From NCBI GenBank assembly GCA_034336665.1, contig JAPFBE010000002.1:14796906-14860905 (forward strand): 64,000 bases of DNA, given 5' to 3'. Of the stretch, positions 40,611 to 54,600 are shown piece after piece (position 1 is the stretch's first letter; the number at the start of each line of letters is the position of its first letter). Both the position numbers and the translations under genes were made by a program. Origin of the DNA: Luscinia megarhynchos (taxonomy: Eukaryota; Chordata; Aves; Passeriformes; Turdidae). The notes below the pieces were generated by a model. That model made no database searches, had not been told where the DNA came from, and worked only from the letters and a program-made list of their open reading frames with translations.

Positions 40611-40956
40611 AGATGTAGCAACCTTCCAGTGCTTAAAGAGGGTCTGTAGGAAACATAGGGAGGGACTCTTGTCAGGGAGTGTAGTGGTAGGATGAGGTGG
40701 AAGTGTTTTAAACTGCAAGAGGGTGGTTCTGGTTATTAGTAAGAAATTCTTTACTGTGAGGGTAGCAAGGCACTGGCACTGGTTGCCTAGAGAAGCTGTG
40801 GATGCCCCACCCCTGGAAGTGCCCAAGGCCAGGCTGGATGGGGCTTTGAGCAGCTTGGTCTAGTGAAAAGTGTCCCTGTCCTCACCACGGGGGGCTGGAA
40901 CAAGATGATCTGCAAGGTCTATTTGAACCCAAACAACACTATGATTCTGTGACTAC
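40611..40956 (+). repeat. CR1 LINE 3' end, sense
   Basis: Sense CR1 tail: 'accttccagtgcttaaagag', 'agaaattctttactgtgag', 'ggcactggcactggttgcct', 'tggatgccccacccctggaa', 'ggctggatggggctttgag', 'gaacaagatgatctgcaagg' and a terminal 'actatgattctgtga'. It belongs to the same type as the antisense copy at 44880. It interrupts otherwise AT-rich unique sequence. Confidence 0.94.
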
Positions 40957-43900
40957 ACAAATATCTTTGTAATGTATTCTAGCAAACTTTTCCTATATGA
41001 ACAATTGCTACACTGTAAATTCATCACTGGAGTGCATTTTACTATGGGTCTCAGTATTACTGAGATGTTTATCAGTTACTATCAGTCTCAGTATTACTGA
41101 GATGTTTATCTCAGTAATAGCACTCTATCTCATTAGCAATTCTCCATAAGTGCATTGTTGTAAGTGAAATTACAATTTAGTTCAAAACAAGAATAGAAAC
41201 ATTTTATACATGAAAGACTGAAAAAAAAAGGACTTAATATAAGTTCTTAGTCCTCTCGTGTGCTCAACTCTAAACAATTAAGTAATCTAGCTTTAGTATT
41301 TACTTTCTTCAACTTACAGAAAAGGGGAGAAATAAAAAAAATAGAATTATATTTCTTTAAGGAAACCTGAATAAAACTGAAATGCTCTGGGTCAGCTTTG
41401 CAGCTTGTGAAAAATCAATGTTGCTTCAATTACTCTGTTGACTTCAGTGTACTGGTGTTGATTTACAGTAGTGGGGAAGCTGCACAATGATTAATAACAA
41501 AAATGCCTTGGATTTTCATAGCAATTTCTATCTTGGGACTCCTAATTGCTTGTCAAACTCTCTCTCTTTGTCTTACAGTTTGTGAAGATGAAATGTTGTA
41601 TTCAGGGGTTCATAAACACTTTTAGTTCAAAACAATTACAGATTTATTCATTTTAATGTCTTATTGAGAAGTCTTACTTAATTTTCTTATTTTTATGTAC
41701 ATGATTTAAGCAAAATAAATGTCTGGAGGCAGTTGAAATTGTTGCTGGTGAACAATCTTTTGAAACCTTTTTGTTTTTGAAAACTCAAACACAGCTTTCA
41801 GTCCTGCTGTCATATTGCAGACAAGTGGAGTAAGTGTCTTAAATCTAAAATCTTGGGAAGATACCAACCATAAAAACTATAATCTCTTGAGGTGGTCCAG
41901 ATTATGTACTACTGCTCACTCTGTGTTCCCTTCAGTCTGCTGCATAATCCACATAATGTGGTCCAGCCATTTCTTTCCTCAAGGAGAAATTTTTTCTTGT
42001 CCCCACCAAGCTTTTCTTAGCTTTTTTTTGCAGGACTTGATATCATCATTCTCCAGTGATTTTTTACATAAACTATAATGCATTAGAGACTCTAGTTAAC
42101 TTTTTTCATGGATATTTAAGGGAAGAGGGTGTAAGGATGATCCTCTGTAATACCTGTGCAGGGATCATAAATAACTACAGTTGTCATGATTGGTGTACAA
42201 AATCATCCAGCTAGTAGCATTGAAGTTCCCAAAGGATGCTGTATGGAGAAACAGAGGCTGGCAAAGATGTCTGGTGATGTCCTGCAACTAAACAGCACAG
42301 TCTGTCCTTGCCACTGGTTGGACCTGGAGGCACGGAGTTGCAGCATGCCAGATTCAGGATATTTTCCTCTACTATATAACTTTCTAGGTTGTTGTAGTCT
42401 TTTCACTTAATTCTGCTTTACTTAATCCTGGTGAAGGGATGAAAAGCCCTTTGGCCTATAAATGCCACCAAAGATAAAAAGTTTGTTTATCCTTCAGATG
42501 TCCTTTCTCACTCTCAGCCCTCTGTCCTTTCACATTGCTGTGTATTCACCTCCAGACTTAGCCCATACTGAGAATATCTACAGCCATGATAGCAAAAAAT
42601 CCTGATGAATCTGATGGACAAGAGCAACAACCCACATTATAGCAATATATTTGAAGAACTTGGAATCTGTTTCAAGAGTCTGTAGAGCACATTGTACTCT
42701 CCAGGAGCAGAAACTAAAAACTTCATCAAATTCCCAAATATTGGACTCTAATACTGTGTTGTTGTAGGTACCCACGATTCAACCCATTTAAAACACCTCC
42801 AATTTCCAGACTGATGTCAACCCATTTCAGCACATGATGAAAGCAATATCACAGAGTTCTTAATTATACCTATTATTCAAATATGAGAAGCAGAACTTGG
42901 ATCTCCCATCTGTTGAAGCACCTAAAGCATTAGGACTCTGATTCATACTGAAAATGACTAAATATTTTAGTACTTTAAATAACAAAGAACAATAGTATCA
43001 AGTACTTTTAAATATCTAGATTGTGCTGCATGTCAAATTCCTAGCAAGTTATTCAAATTTGAAAAGCACAAAAGCTTCATTGACATGTTAACTGAAGTTG
43101 TTTAAGATAAAACTTTCTTTTCTTCAATAACTGTCTGCTAGATGTAGGCACAAAATTCATTCAAAATCTCTCATTACCTGTTGAATATTTGAGTGTTGGT
43201 CTTGCTATGACTGATGCAAGCCTTCAAAAATTGTCATTGCACATGTAAAGCTGGAGCAACTAGGCATTATTTCAACATCGTTTAGAGCACAGGCAATAAT
43301 TTAATGGAACTCTACAAAACTTTCAATAAAATCACATCCTGGTTTAGTACCACTATTTGCAATTTGTTTCTTAACATTGGAACATTTTTGTTTTGTTTTG
43401 TAAATTAGTCTTCATGGATTAGCACAGCCATCTGGCTAAAGTGCTTTAAAATCTGTTTTGCAGAGTGCAAATAATTTCTTTTTGATTTTGGTTATTAGTT
43501 ATGGCTGAATGTAGACTAATGCCATCAGAAACTGGCATGCTGGGGTTGGGATAGTCTTCAAAGTCTATGACTTTTATGTTCTGGACCTTTCTTTACATTT
43601 GCTTTGAAGAATATATTTGGATTTATAATATCAGTATTTTGTAAAACACACTGTTTCTTAACAAGTGTGTTTTTTAAGAAGCTGGGACATGAGCCAGCTG
43701 CAAGTGGATGCTGAGATTATTCAGAAATTTATGGCAGACAGGGATGATCAGTCAGAGTCAGATGCTGAATGAAGCAGGGCTCTGTCAGATATTTGGCTCT
43801 GAATGCTTTTTTAACTGCAAAATGTGATACCAGGAGTAGTGGTACAAATGAAGAAAATAACCTCAGCAAAGGGAGGGAGCAATTAAAATCTCTGCAGGAG

Positions 43901-44879
43901 AGGTACAGTGCAAAGGACAGGGAAGGTTAAATGAGTGGATGCCAGCAAAACCAGCATGATTGGTCAGAAAATAGCTTTTTTTTGGATAACAGTATTTCAC
44001 TATTTTAATAGCTTCCAGTTAGCTCAAGCAGAAAAAGGTAACTATAAAACTTTAAAGAAACATGGCAGGAAAAATACATTATTGAGCATTTAGGACTATT
44101 CAGACTGTCTAAATTTGGTCTTATGAATTAGATAACTAAATTAGAGGGACAGTTTTAATATGTTATTATTGAAGAGAGAGAGAAAGGGAAGGGCTGAAAG
44201 AAAATTTAAAATCCAGTGCAAATGCCACAGTTCTCCTAGAAAGGAATTCTTCTGTGTCCTCACTGACTGTTTACAAGTGCAACAGGCAAGCTAAAACTAG
44301 TCCATGACTAAACAACAAGGATTTGATAACAAGAAATTATTTTGTCCAGAAGAGCAGCTGTAGAAAATAGACAATGCTCAGATAATGTGATTCTGATAAA
44401 AGAAGCTTGAAGCAGAAAGACATGTGGAGGTCAAAGTAAGCCTGCAAAAAATCAGCACATGCTGTGGTAAACAACACAAACTGAGCTTGGCTTGTTAGTC
44501 ATAACATAAGACAGAGGAATTTCAGTGAATGTATCACTGCAACAGCAATTTGCTTGTACTAGCAGAGCATGCTGGTGTAAATACAGTGAAACAACACCAA
44601 AACTAGCACCTTCAGTTCTGAAAAGAAAATCACCACCATAACAAAAGCCAACACTTGCAATAGAAGATGGAGACCTGACAGTAAATGAGATACTTCTCTG
44701 TTTTTATTGAACAAAGATATACAAGGCAGCATGGTGCCCCAAGAAGTACTGGAGCAATGAAGAAAAAACTACTAGCAGTTCAAAAAACTACTATAAGCCC
44801 CTACCTCTGTCTCTGTGCAGCATGTTAATCTGCAATACTTTTATATTCAAAGTATCCATTACTGAATTTAAAATTATTA
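40957..44879. other. Gene-free, AT-rich sequence between two CR1 copies
   Basis: Only the 26-bp duplication at 41048-41110 stands out. Confidence 0.65.
41048..41110 (+). repeat. 26-bp direct repeat with internal dyad
   Basis: The 26-bp unit beginning gtctcagtattactgaga occurs identically at 41048-41073 and 41085-41110. Each copy contains a near-palindrome around tctcag.tatta.ctgaga, and a further inverted 'ctcagtaata' follows at 41110-41119. A recent local duplication is the simplest reading. Confidence 0.9.
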
Positions 44880-45262
44880 TAGAATCACAGAATTATTTGG
44901 CTGGAAGGGACCCTAAAGATCATCAAGTTCCAACACTCCCTGTTGTGTGCAGGAACACCTTTCACTTGACCAGATTATTCAGAACTCCACCCAACCTGCC
45001 CTTGAACATATCCAGAGATGGGGCATCCACAGCTTCTCTGCTTCTGTGCCTGTGCCTCACCATCCTCAGAGTAGCGGTTTGTTTTTCTCATATCTAATCT
45101 AACACCTACCCCATTTCTTTTTAAAGCCACTCCCCCTTGTCCTATCACTACCTGCTTTTGTAAACAATCTCTCTCCATCTTTCTCCTAGGATACCTTTAG
45201 TCACAGCTAGGTCATGTCAAAGCCTTCTCTTTTCTACTTTTTGCTCAAATCAATAGGATGAT
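44880..45262 (-). repeat. CR1 LINE 3' end, antisense
   Basis: Reads on the + strand as reverse-complemented CR1: 'agaatcacagaatta', 'ggctggaagggaccctaaag', 'cttgaacatatccag', 'gatggggcatccacagctt', 'atctaatctaacacctaccc', 'cccccttgtcctatcacta', 'agccttctcttttc'. The element's 3' end is therefore at 44880. It is moderately diverged, with small indels. Confidence 0.93.
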
Positions 45263-48200
45263 CTCAATTGAAGTTCAGGGGAATAGAAGAGCTGAAGAAG
45301 AGGTTAAGGATATCTTCCAAGGCAAAAGGAAGATCTCTGCAGAGCAGAGTGGAAAGGGTTATGGCTGGACCACAGTTTGTGACCCCAGAAAAAGCCCATG
45401 ATAAAGCATATGCTAAAATAATGTCTGAAATTATTTTTCCTCAGGAAGTGATGGGGAAAATAGAGGGAATAACTTGCCACGTTTAAAGAAGAAATTAAAC
45501 ACTCCACGGAAGTAATGCTTCATGTAGCAAAAATAAGCAAATATATGAAAGGAAAAACTTTCTGCTGTTCCTGCTCTTTACACAGCAAGAAATTCTAGAT
45601 GAAATTATGTCACATATTTTTCTCTCTTTGTTGTATCTGCAGGGTTCTGTCAGGTTCTGTTGGCAAAACATTAAAGACCTGTTTTATAAGATGTTCCCCA
45701 CACACTGCCACATCTGGTTTTTTGGCATGAGGTGTTTCACCAGAAGGTATCACGGTTTGTTTTTGATGTAGAATAAGAATGTTTGCATAGAGGTTGGCTT
45801 TGATCTAAGAAAGACCATCTGAAAAATCTCACATAAAATGTTGGGTAGCAAGATTACTGGGCCAAAGCTGAGCAAACACAGATAGCAATCCATAATAATG
45901 GGATTAGCATGCTATAATTAGCAAATGGCACAACATATATATAAATTCCCTGAGGTACTGGTCTTCACAGGTAATTCTGTCCAATGGAGACAGGGTACAA
46001 GCAGTCACTGGAAAAGCTGTAGAACTCATGCCTAACTCCAAGCAATCTGAGGGTAGTGCTCTTCCAGGCAACCTGTTCTGCAAGATGCCTGGAACAGAAA
46101 GTTTAAGGGAATTTATGACACTAAATTATAGACTCTGCTCTATGAGGAATGGCCATGGATAGTTCAAGAAGGTTGCAAGTACACTCCTCTTACAATTGTA
46201 TAGTCAAACCCAGAGGCTGATAACTTATATGTGACCAGCAAAAACTGATAGGCATGCATGAATGAATGAACATGGAGCTAGTGGCCTCAGTTCCTGGAGG
46301 TCAAAAATCTCACAAAAAACAATAAAGGAAACAGAACACTGAGCCTGGATTCCTAAATAAATCTGGTACATGTATCACTGTCTCGGCTGACTCCTAATCC
46401 AGTAACTTTTGAAATTGTGGACCAGTCTGGGCTAAGTCTGACAGAGAGGCAGCTGTCTCAAAGACACCAAATTATTATATAAGCTTTGCAAAACTGGATA
46501 CCTGTGCAACGAAGAGTGACAGTATCTGTCTCTTCAGTGAGGAAAGATTGCAGCACAAACTCAGCATGTATTAGACACCAGACAAACCACAAGAAGGACA
46601 TTATGAACGCTCCAGTAAAAGGAAAAGCTTCAGTGGGAGGCAGCAAGTTACTAGGCAGCTGAGAATCCAACCATAAGACAAATCCATAGGCTTCATTAGT
46701 TTTGATGCTCATGGAAATAGTTGTTATTTGTGAAAAACTGGCACTCACTGAAACCTCTCTTTAATGACTTCCTGCCATAGCCAAAAGCAACTTCACAAAC
46801 AGATTTTTTTTTCACCTACCAAAATATAATTTGCAAATAGAATACAAAACTGGAGGTGGTTTGATGTTAATAAAAAACAAACCACAACCTTTTTGAACAG
46901 CTAATAAAGGATAGCAGAATAGGGTCGAGGGCTGTGTTACCTACATGGTAACAGATTAAAAAGGGAACTGGGTTCTTACAAAATGTAGGTTTTGACTCAC
47001 AGAGTTCCTGCTGAGAACAAGTTCCCACAATAGTAATTAAACTAATGCACAGGGCAACATATTTCAAGTCGCCAGCTAATTGGAAGACCTCAGTAGTAAG
47101 AGCAAGGCAATACTAAATGGCATAGGGTTAGTGATTCCAAAAGACACTATGGGGGAAAAAAAACTTCTAAAAACTATCTGAAGGTCATTTAGGGATTTAA
47201 AAATCTATGGGAAAAGACAGCTGCTTCTCTACTGGCCTTAAATGAACGTTGACATTAAAGTACTTGTTAGAACTCTGTGAAAAATACAGAGCAAGTCAAG
47301 TGAAAAAAGCCCATTTTGATGGCACATGAAAAATAAGTTTCCTCAAGCAAGAGATACACTCCTGTGCTCTTTCATGGGCATATCACTCTGCTTTTTTTCT
47401 GGTTTAGTTTTCTCTTTAGTCAAAAATATTAATTAATACAAAAATGATCCTCTTTGTAAATGGAATTTCTGAACATGTAAGACCTTCTGCAGAAATAGAG
47501 AAATGGCATTTCCTGTGCTGAAAGCTAGAGTTATGCATGTAGTCTTTCATAGCTACAGTTCTTTCTTTTCTTTCAATTTTTGTGAGAGTTACCAGGTGCA
47601 AACATAATATTTCAGCCAAGTGAGTCTGCAAACAGACACTGTGAGTAATGGATGTTGAACTGAATTTTGGAAATTGCAAAGAATTGTCATTTCTCAAAAA
47701 AATTTCTTCTCGTTAGAAGAATTTGTATACAGCTAGAAGAGTGAGGGGAATCATAAACCAGACATTTTCTCTTTAACTTTGGCCTACATAATTATGATGG
47801 GGTTTACAGAGGACAGGCTCTGACTTTAACCACTTGCACATGACTCACACAGACTACAACAAAACACATTATAATTCTTTCCAGAGCAATACAGTTTTCC
47901 CACAAAAGCTGCAGATACAATAACTTTCTATGGGAATTATTGTTTTTCTTGCCAAGCTGTAGACACACAAAGCAGCCTCTGAGAATAGGGATAATTTTTC
48001 TGACTTCTACTTATGCTGCATATATTTTATAGAAAACTCTACAATTTGCTTTTTGTTCTCTTCACAGCTATGGTCAACTGCAAATCAACCATAACTTCAA
48101 GATATTTTCATACAGGATGCCCATTTCTGCATATCCAGTCTGTCGTCTGAGAAAGGTGAATGGGTGTTTTTGTCTTGTTTGTAAAGTTAAAAGTACAATT

Positions 48201-51200
48201 CTGGGCCACTCTTCTTGGGTTTCTCTTAGATTAATGCTTTCACTTGTGGGATCAGAAGTTATCAGGATATTTTGCTTTCTACAGGTAGGCATTCTCACTC
48301 ACCAAGCACGAAATCAAATTAAAAAGAAGGCAAATGCAGAAAAAAAAATTCAAAGTCTCTTAAGTTTTTGATGATCCTGAATCAAGAGGTGATGTTGTCT
48401 GTGAAGGATGGCATTCAATTGTGTGTTTTGTGGTTACTGTACAGAGCTCTTCCCGAAGAGTTTCCAGATACCTTTTTCATAGAATTTTCTTCATATTTTC
48501 AATTTTTTGTCCTTATTTTCTCCAGTCTTTCACAGTCAAAGAAAAACAAATTCTAATTACCTTCTTTCATTATCAAGGACATAACTTTTTCATTGTATTT
48601 CTTTCTATACCTAATCTTGTTTATGTTATTTTTTGGAGCATTTTACATATATCAACCACGTATCCTTAAATATGTATGACATTTGTGACTTCTGTTTGGA
48701 TTATTTACCATGCTAGTTTAATCAAACAACTTACCAAATTATTTCTACCAACTGTTAGCAGTTTCGTTATCTGCTGTAAAAGCAACCACAGCATACTTTG
48801 GGGGTGGAGGTGGGGGTGTTCTATGAATAAAATATCTTTCTGCACGAGCTTATTAAAAACATTTGCAATAAGCAGTCTACCTACCAGATCACAGCTTTGA
48901 GAAAATTACTGTTTTTCCTTGGCATTCAAGAATCTACTGAACAAATGTCAATTTAGGGAGCTGATTCAGACTAACAAATTCATTCACAGAGAGTATCATG
49001 AGCTTTGCCTCTTGTCTAACAAGTTCCTGATCCTGCTAAAAATGTGTCATGTAACTGTGAGACAAACGTGTCAGAAAATCAATTGTCACACTTCAGCCAT
49101 TTCTTGAAGCTGGCCATGTTTTCATTGAGTTCATTAAACAATTGCTATCACCCTTTGGAATAAAAACTACAATGCAAGATAACCTCTCACACTCAATAAT
49201 AATCAAGATACATATGCAAGTATATACATATATATAAGTATATATACACCTGTCTATATATCTTTAGCAGGAGCTGATATTTTGTCTTTACCTAAATGAC
49301 AGGATACCTTTCTTCCCTTTCTTTTTTTTCTTCCACACCCCCTCTTAATTGTGCTGTCTTTGGTATAAGTACACAGGCAAAAAGCTAATCTGTGAGCTAA
49401 TTTCCCTTCAGGATTTGAAAAAAGCCATTACCTACTCCATACCTCATCACAGAAAAACACTATGTGCTGCCAGTGTGGCAGAATTCTGTGTTGCTTGGAT
49501 CTTCCCTTATTTGTAGAAGTGATAAGTACTGGATCTGTCAAGTGACAAAATCATTGGCTGTGACCTAAATTCTCCCTAAAACATGGTATGGGAGAGAGAA
49601 CCCACACACATTGCATTAACTTCTCAATTCTACTCTATTTAGAGTTACTTGCTGTGACCTTTCTTAGGAAAGGATATGTTTATTCACAGAAAAGAATAAT
49701 CACCTCTGTAAAAGGTTTGTTCCCATTTTATGGCAGAGTTGAAAGTTTCTGACATCTTAATTTGCTCATTGTATTTTCCACTTAACTGGAATTACCACAA
49801 CTTGGTATCTGTTCCTTTTCTACTCACAACAAATTCCATGAACGTTTTGAGCCTTAAGAAGGAACTTTTGATATGTTGTCGGATTAGACTTCTGCTTTTG
49901 TTAAAAATAATGAGCAACATTTGAAAATTATGAAAGTATTAATCCTTCCAATTAGTTTATGAAGTCTTTACTGTGATCATGAGAGCTGGAGACCCTAAAC
50001 TCTATTCTAATTATGAAATGACAACACTGAAGCTACTGAGATACTCTAATTTGAAGAGATTGTAAGAGAAAAAATGACTAACAGTGGTGAGTTATGTTGT
50101 TTCTAAGAGCAACCAGCTTTGCTTCTGTTTTGTTGGCAATCTTGTTGGCTGACATTTAGAACAAAATGTAATTGTTTTGACTGCAAATACTTGCAATTGA
50201 AAGATAATGGTCCATGAAAATGCCTTCCTGAAAAATATGCTTATAAAATTGTGTAATCAGAGCACTTTTGTGCTCATGTGCCTTTGTTTCAGACATTCAA
50301 TGGCTAAATACTGGGACAGTAATTCCTAGAGACTACATTTTTTGGAGTAAATCAGTTGATTGCTATCAAATGCTATCTTCTCAAACAACCTGCTTCAATA
50401 ATAACACTTGGGGAACACAATATTTAGCAGCAAACAGTATTCCTCAGTGTGTATCAGAAGACAGATAAACGATAGTCCAGGTATTTCTTATCTATCCTTT
50501 TTGGGCTGTAAGTAAATGTTGTATTCAATTGTTTAAAAGAATGGTGTAAATTAAACTTATACAAGGATATTAGGACATAGATTAAAATAATATAATAAAA
50601 TATTTTGAAGATAGTAAACATTGTAAAAAGTTTTTGCTAGGTTAAAGAAAATTCTTGGTTTCTGTAAATTCTAAGTGAAATAAAAAATAAGCTTAATTGA
50701 TAATGGCAACTATATTGTTTGCTTCTCCTCAGAATTAGTATTTCAAAGAATCCAGGGGAATGCCTACTGTTAAATTTTTGGCATTAAATGGCCACTTCCC
50801 TTTTCAACTTTGTGTGAATGATTCATAGGTTACTTTTTTTTTTTTAAACTTGATGTGACATTTTTTGATCTGTACATGGATTCATGAAATCTGCTAAGTA
50901 GCTCTACAACCAGAAGGACAGAACATTACAGGACAGCAGAATTAGAAATCACTCCTTTTGTCTAATCAAAATTCTGGAGGAATTCACCTCACATAATTCC
51001 AATTTCTGCAATCAAATAACCAGTGTGACATCATCTGAACTCCATGTACTCTCAGAAGACTAAATTTTCCAATCATAAAAGGAGAATATAATTTCTTGGT
51101 TTTGTAATAAAATACCACTGCTATTAATAATTTTATTAGCTTAAGCTAGGTCAGTGTGGTGGAGCTAATGTTTCTGTAGAATGCCACACTAAGATTATTT

Positions 51201-53594
51201 TGTGCTACAAAATGCAACAAGGAAAAGAAGAAAAAAGAGGCAATGAGAGGACATTTTTTGTAAACCATTTGAAACTATTATAGTTTAGTTTGTTGAATAG
51301 TTACTGAATTTTCAAAGACACAAATTCAGAATTTTAAAAAATGTTACAATTAAAAGCATCTTTGTCATTAGTATTCACATTGCTTGTATATGTTTTTGAA
51401 TGCTCAGACAGATATTTAAAAAGTAAGGACGGATCTGAGTTCAGGATGTGCAGGGTCTGTGAAATGAGGAAGATGCACATGGATCAAAAATCAACCTAAA
51501 AATAAAAAAGTTTAAAAACAAAAAGGAAAGAATATCAGAAAAAGAAGTAGAAGAATTGATTATGAGAGTTCACATTATTTGACTATGTTATATTATCCAT
51601 TATCATATCAAGCTTTAATGACAGGCTAGGTTTGTTTCAATTTTTCTGCCAGTAATATTTTGAATTCTTTCAGACAAAAAAACTGATTGGTTTGCAGGGG
51701 AGAAAGATTGGAAATTAATATAGACAAAGTTAGGTCAAATGTACTGATCAACTCAACTAAAAATAGAGGAATGTATTTTGTCAAGTCTCTTTGTTAGGTG
51801 TAATTTGTAATAGAAGCACATTACAAAAGTTATATTGATTGATGGACAGAGTTAAAAACAGAAGAGTTCTACTACAAGATTTATAAAATCAATGTTTGAC
51901 AGATCTGATACAGCGGAATAAAAAAGTCTTTTTAAAGGCTTTTTTATTATCATTATATTTTTTTTTATTTTGTGGAACTGACTATTATGACAATGAAAAA
52001 CCTTCTGAGATAGATGTAAATTTTTTTAACATTGTGGTTATCAGTTATTTGACACATAGAAAAATAGCTATTATACATGTCTTTCTTCATATTTTAATCT
52101 GTTCCAATTCCAGCTCATTTTTCTGAATGTCTTGGCAGTTCTGAAGGTGGTGTGAGGAAGGGCAAACAGCTTTAATATAGGAGCTTAAAGTGACAGTAGT
52201 AGGAACAAACGTTGGTAAGAATTTAATTTGTGAAAGCTTTGATTCCAGACCACAAGAGCGCATTTTAACAACGTGAAAATAATCAATGATGACAAGCACT
52301 AAAGGAAGGAAAATGCTCAGAAATTGAATCAGTGACCCAGAATACAAGCTCAAATTCAAAGGTGATTTGATGTTTGGACCTTCTGAAAAAGTGCAGACTG
52401 AGGAATCTCTTTCTGATAGCAATTATAAAATAATTAGTTATTAAACTGAGTTACTAAATTTCATGAGCAGCTGATACATGTCCTAACAACAAGAATAGAA
52501 TTTCTACAATAAGTCTGATCTCCATCTGAGAAAGTTTTGGTGTATGAAACGCAATTCAAAATAAAATTATTTCTCTAATACAAAAAAAAGTCTCTGAATT
52601 ACAAATCAGTGGAAGCTGGGAGAGGATTATGGGGAGTAAGAATAAGAATTTCTTCTTATACTCTTTGATACAACATGAGGTATTGGCCTTGGATACTTTG
52701 CAGCATACAGACATCAACAAGTACCTCTTGTATGTTACACATGTCATTTACCACTGGAAAAAATTCCCAAGAAACAGGATTCAGGGCTATGTGAATCCTT
52801 GATCTGATCTGGCAGGATAATTGCAATGTTCATAAAACATCCCAGACCAGTTTTATCAAACTCCTGGGGATGACCACCAAATAATGCCTTATAAAACAAT
52901 CAGTTCATGGCCTGTTAGCTGCACGGACAATCTCAGCACTTTATTCTGTATTCATTATTTTGGAAAAGGAGAACTAGCACTGTGGGAATGCCAGTCACTG
53001 ACACATTCTTTTTTCCATAGAAGACAATTATGCACTGTGGACAGTGCAGAGCAGAGGAATATTTTTCAAACGGTTCAGGCAAAGGCATGATGTATGTATG
53101 AACACTAAAACAATATTTTAGGTAGGAAAAAAAAGTTTATGTATTTATGGATGAGTTATGGTGTTTCCACTAAGCAGCCATCACTGTCAGAACAGCTTCT
53201 CAATTTTATGCTTCTGTCCATGCTTCAGTCAGAAGATCATCATACACGTGGGTGATGTGCATTTGCAACATGACCAGCAGTCTTGACAGTGACGAGAAGG
53301 AAGACAGACACTGCTGTTGTGTTCATCCACAAAGCAATTTTACCCAGGGAGGAGACAGCAGAAGAGACTGACTACAATCATATGATCCCGTTCAGTTTAG
53401 TTTCAAATCATCCTAAACTGCATTTGTGCTGACCTGGTCTGTGGTTACTCAAATTGATACAGAATACAAACAGACAGTTAGAAAAATACGTAAAAAAAAA
53501 AGGAAAGCAGGACTAAAATAGCAGTGGCATGATATGTGCTTTCCACTGCTTTTCTCTAAGGATTTGTGTTAGTGGAAAATACCTATTTCAGCAG
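45263..53594. other. Gene-free, strongly AT-rich sequence
   Basis: The most AT-rich part of the window. It holds a short TA-rich low-complexity run (about 49207-49262) and no recognised coding sequence. The 72-codon frame at 45268-45486 is unrecognised and lacks support. Confidence 0.65.
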
Positions 53595-54600
53595 CCTGAG
53601 AGAGGCAAAACTGCAGCCACTCCACATCCCCAGGTCCAGCCTGTAATGAGGCTGAACATGAATTCCCAGCTGAAACGCACAGAGCACATGCATACAGCAC
53701 AAAATACACATATATACACTGGTGGCCATATAGATCACATAATGACACACAGACCAACACTGACAGAATCGCCAGCCTCATCCTGCTACTTGCTCTAGCT
53801 GAGGAGAAACCTAAAGAGGAGGTCCTTAAGTGGAAATATATATATACAGCTACAAGGTGAAGTATTCCAGCAGGCAGCCTTGGTGTGCCCAGCAGCTGCT
53901 CCTGGATCCTGGTCTCCCCAGTTACTGCCACCTGCACGTACAAGCTCTCAAAGCCACAACCCCACTCCTCCTGTCCAGACCCTCATCACACACACAGAGA
54001 GCTGTTGTGGATTCCCTGGTCCTTATAGACTCCTTCCTGTGCTCTTGTCCCTAGAGACCAGCAGCCAGTCCCCACCCAGAGGGGGCCTTCAGAGGGCTCC
54101 ACACCCATCCCTGCCCCCAGCCCTCTCATCTGCATTATCTTTGCCAGCAATCACACCCACACTCACCCCAGCTCCTACACCACAGCCAACCTCCTCTACC
54201 CCTATACACATAGGGAATAAAGGGTCCCTTAGTGGAAAGCAGTTGTAGGTGGAACTGTTGAAGAGAGGACAGACTGTGCTGGTCAAGAGCAGGGCACAGC
54301 ACAACCAGACACGCAGGTGAACCCTTTTATTCCCTTGTTCCACACTTGTTAGTGACACAATCTCTTGAACCCCTACTTTGTCCTGCTTTTAGTTTTTCCT
54401 CTGAATACCCATGATGAATTCTGTGCAATCCCCAAAAATTCTTGCCCTGCAGCACACTATGTGTCCACACCCCAGCTAGCACGTCCCCTTAGTAACCTGG
54501 AAAGCTGCTTCCCATCGCACATAGATGGATTGGTAGATTTCCTACCTGGACATCAGGGTTGAGCCTCTGCTGCGCCAGCCCTGGGAGGGGACCAGAGAGG
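53595..54600 (-). repeat. GC-richer block, possible antisense LTR-type repeat
   Basis: A block clearly richer in C (and on the other strand G) than its AT-rich surroundings. On the minus strand it carries AATAAA signals (complement of 'tttatt' near 54326) and a promoter/leader-like G-rich stretch, which would suit a decayed LTR or other interspersed repeat in antisense. I see no matching second LTR, primer-binding site or retroviral coding motif, and ORFs here have no recognisable domain. It may equally be unique GC-rich sequence. Confidence 0.25.
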
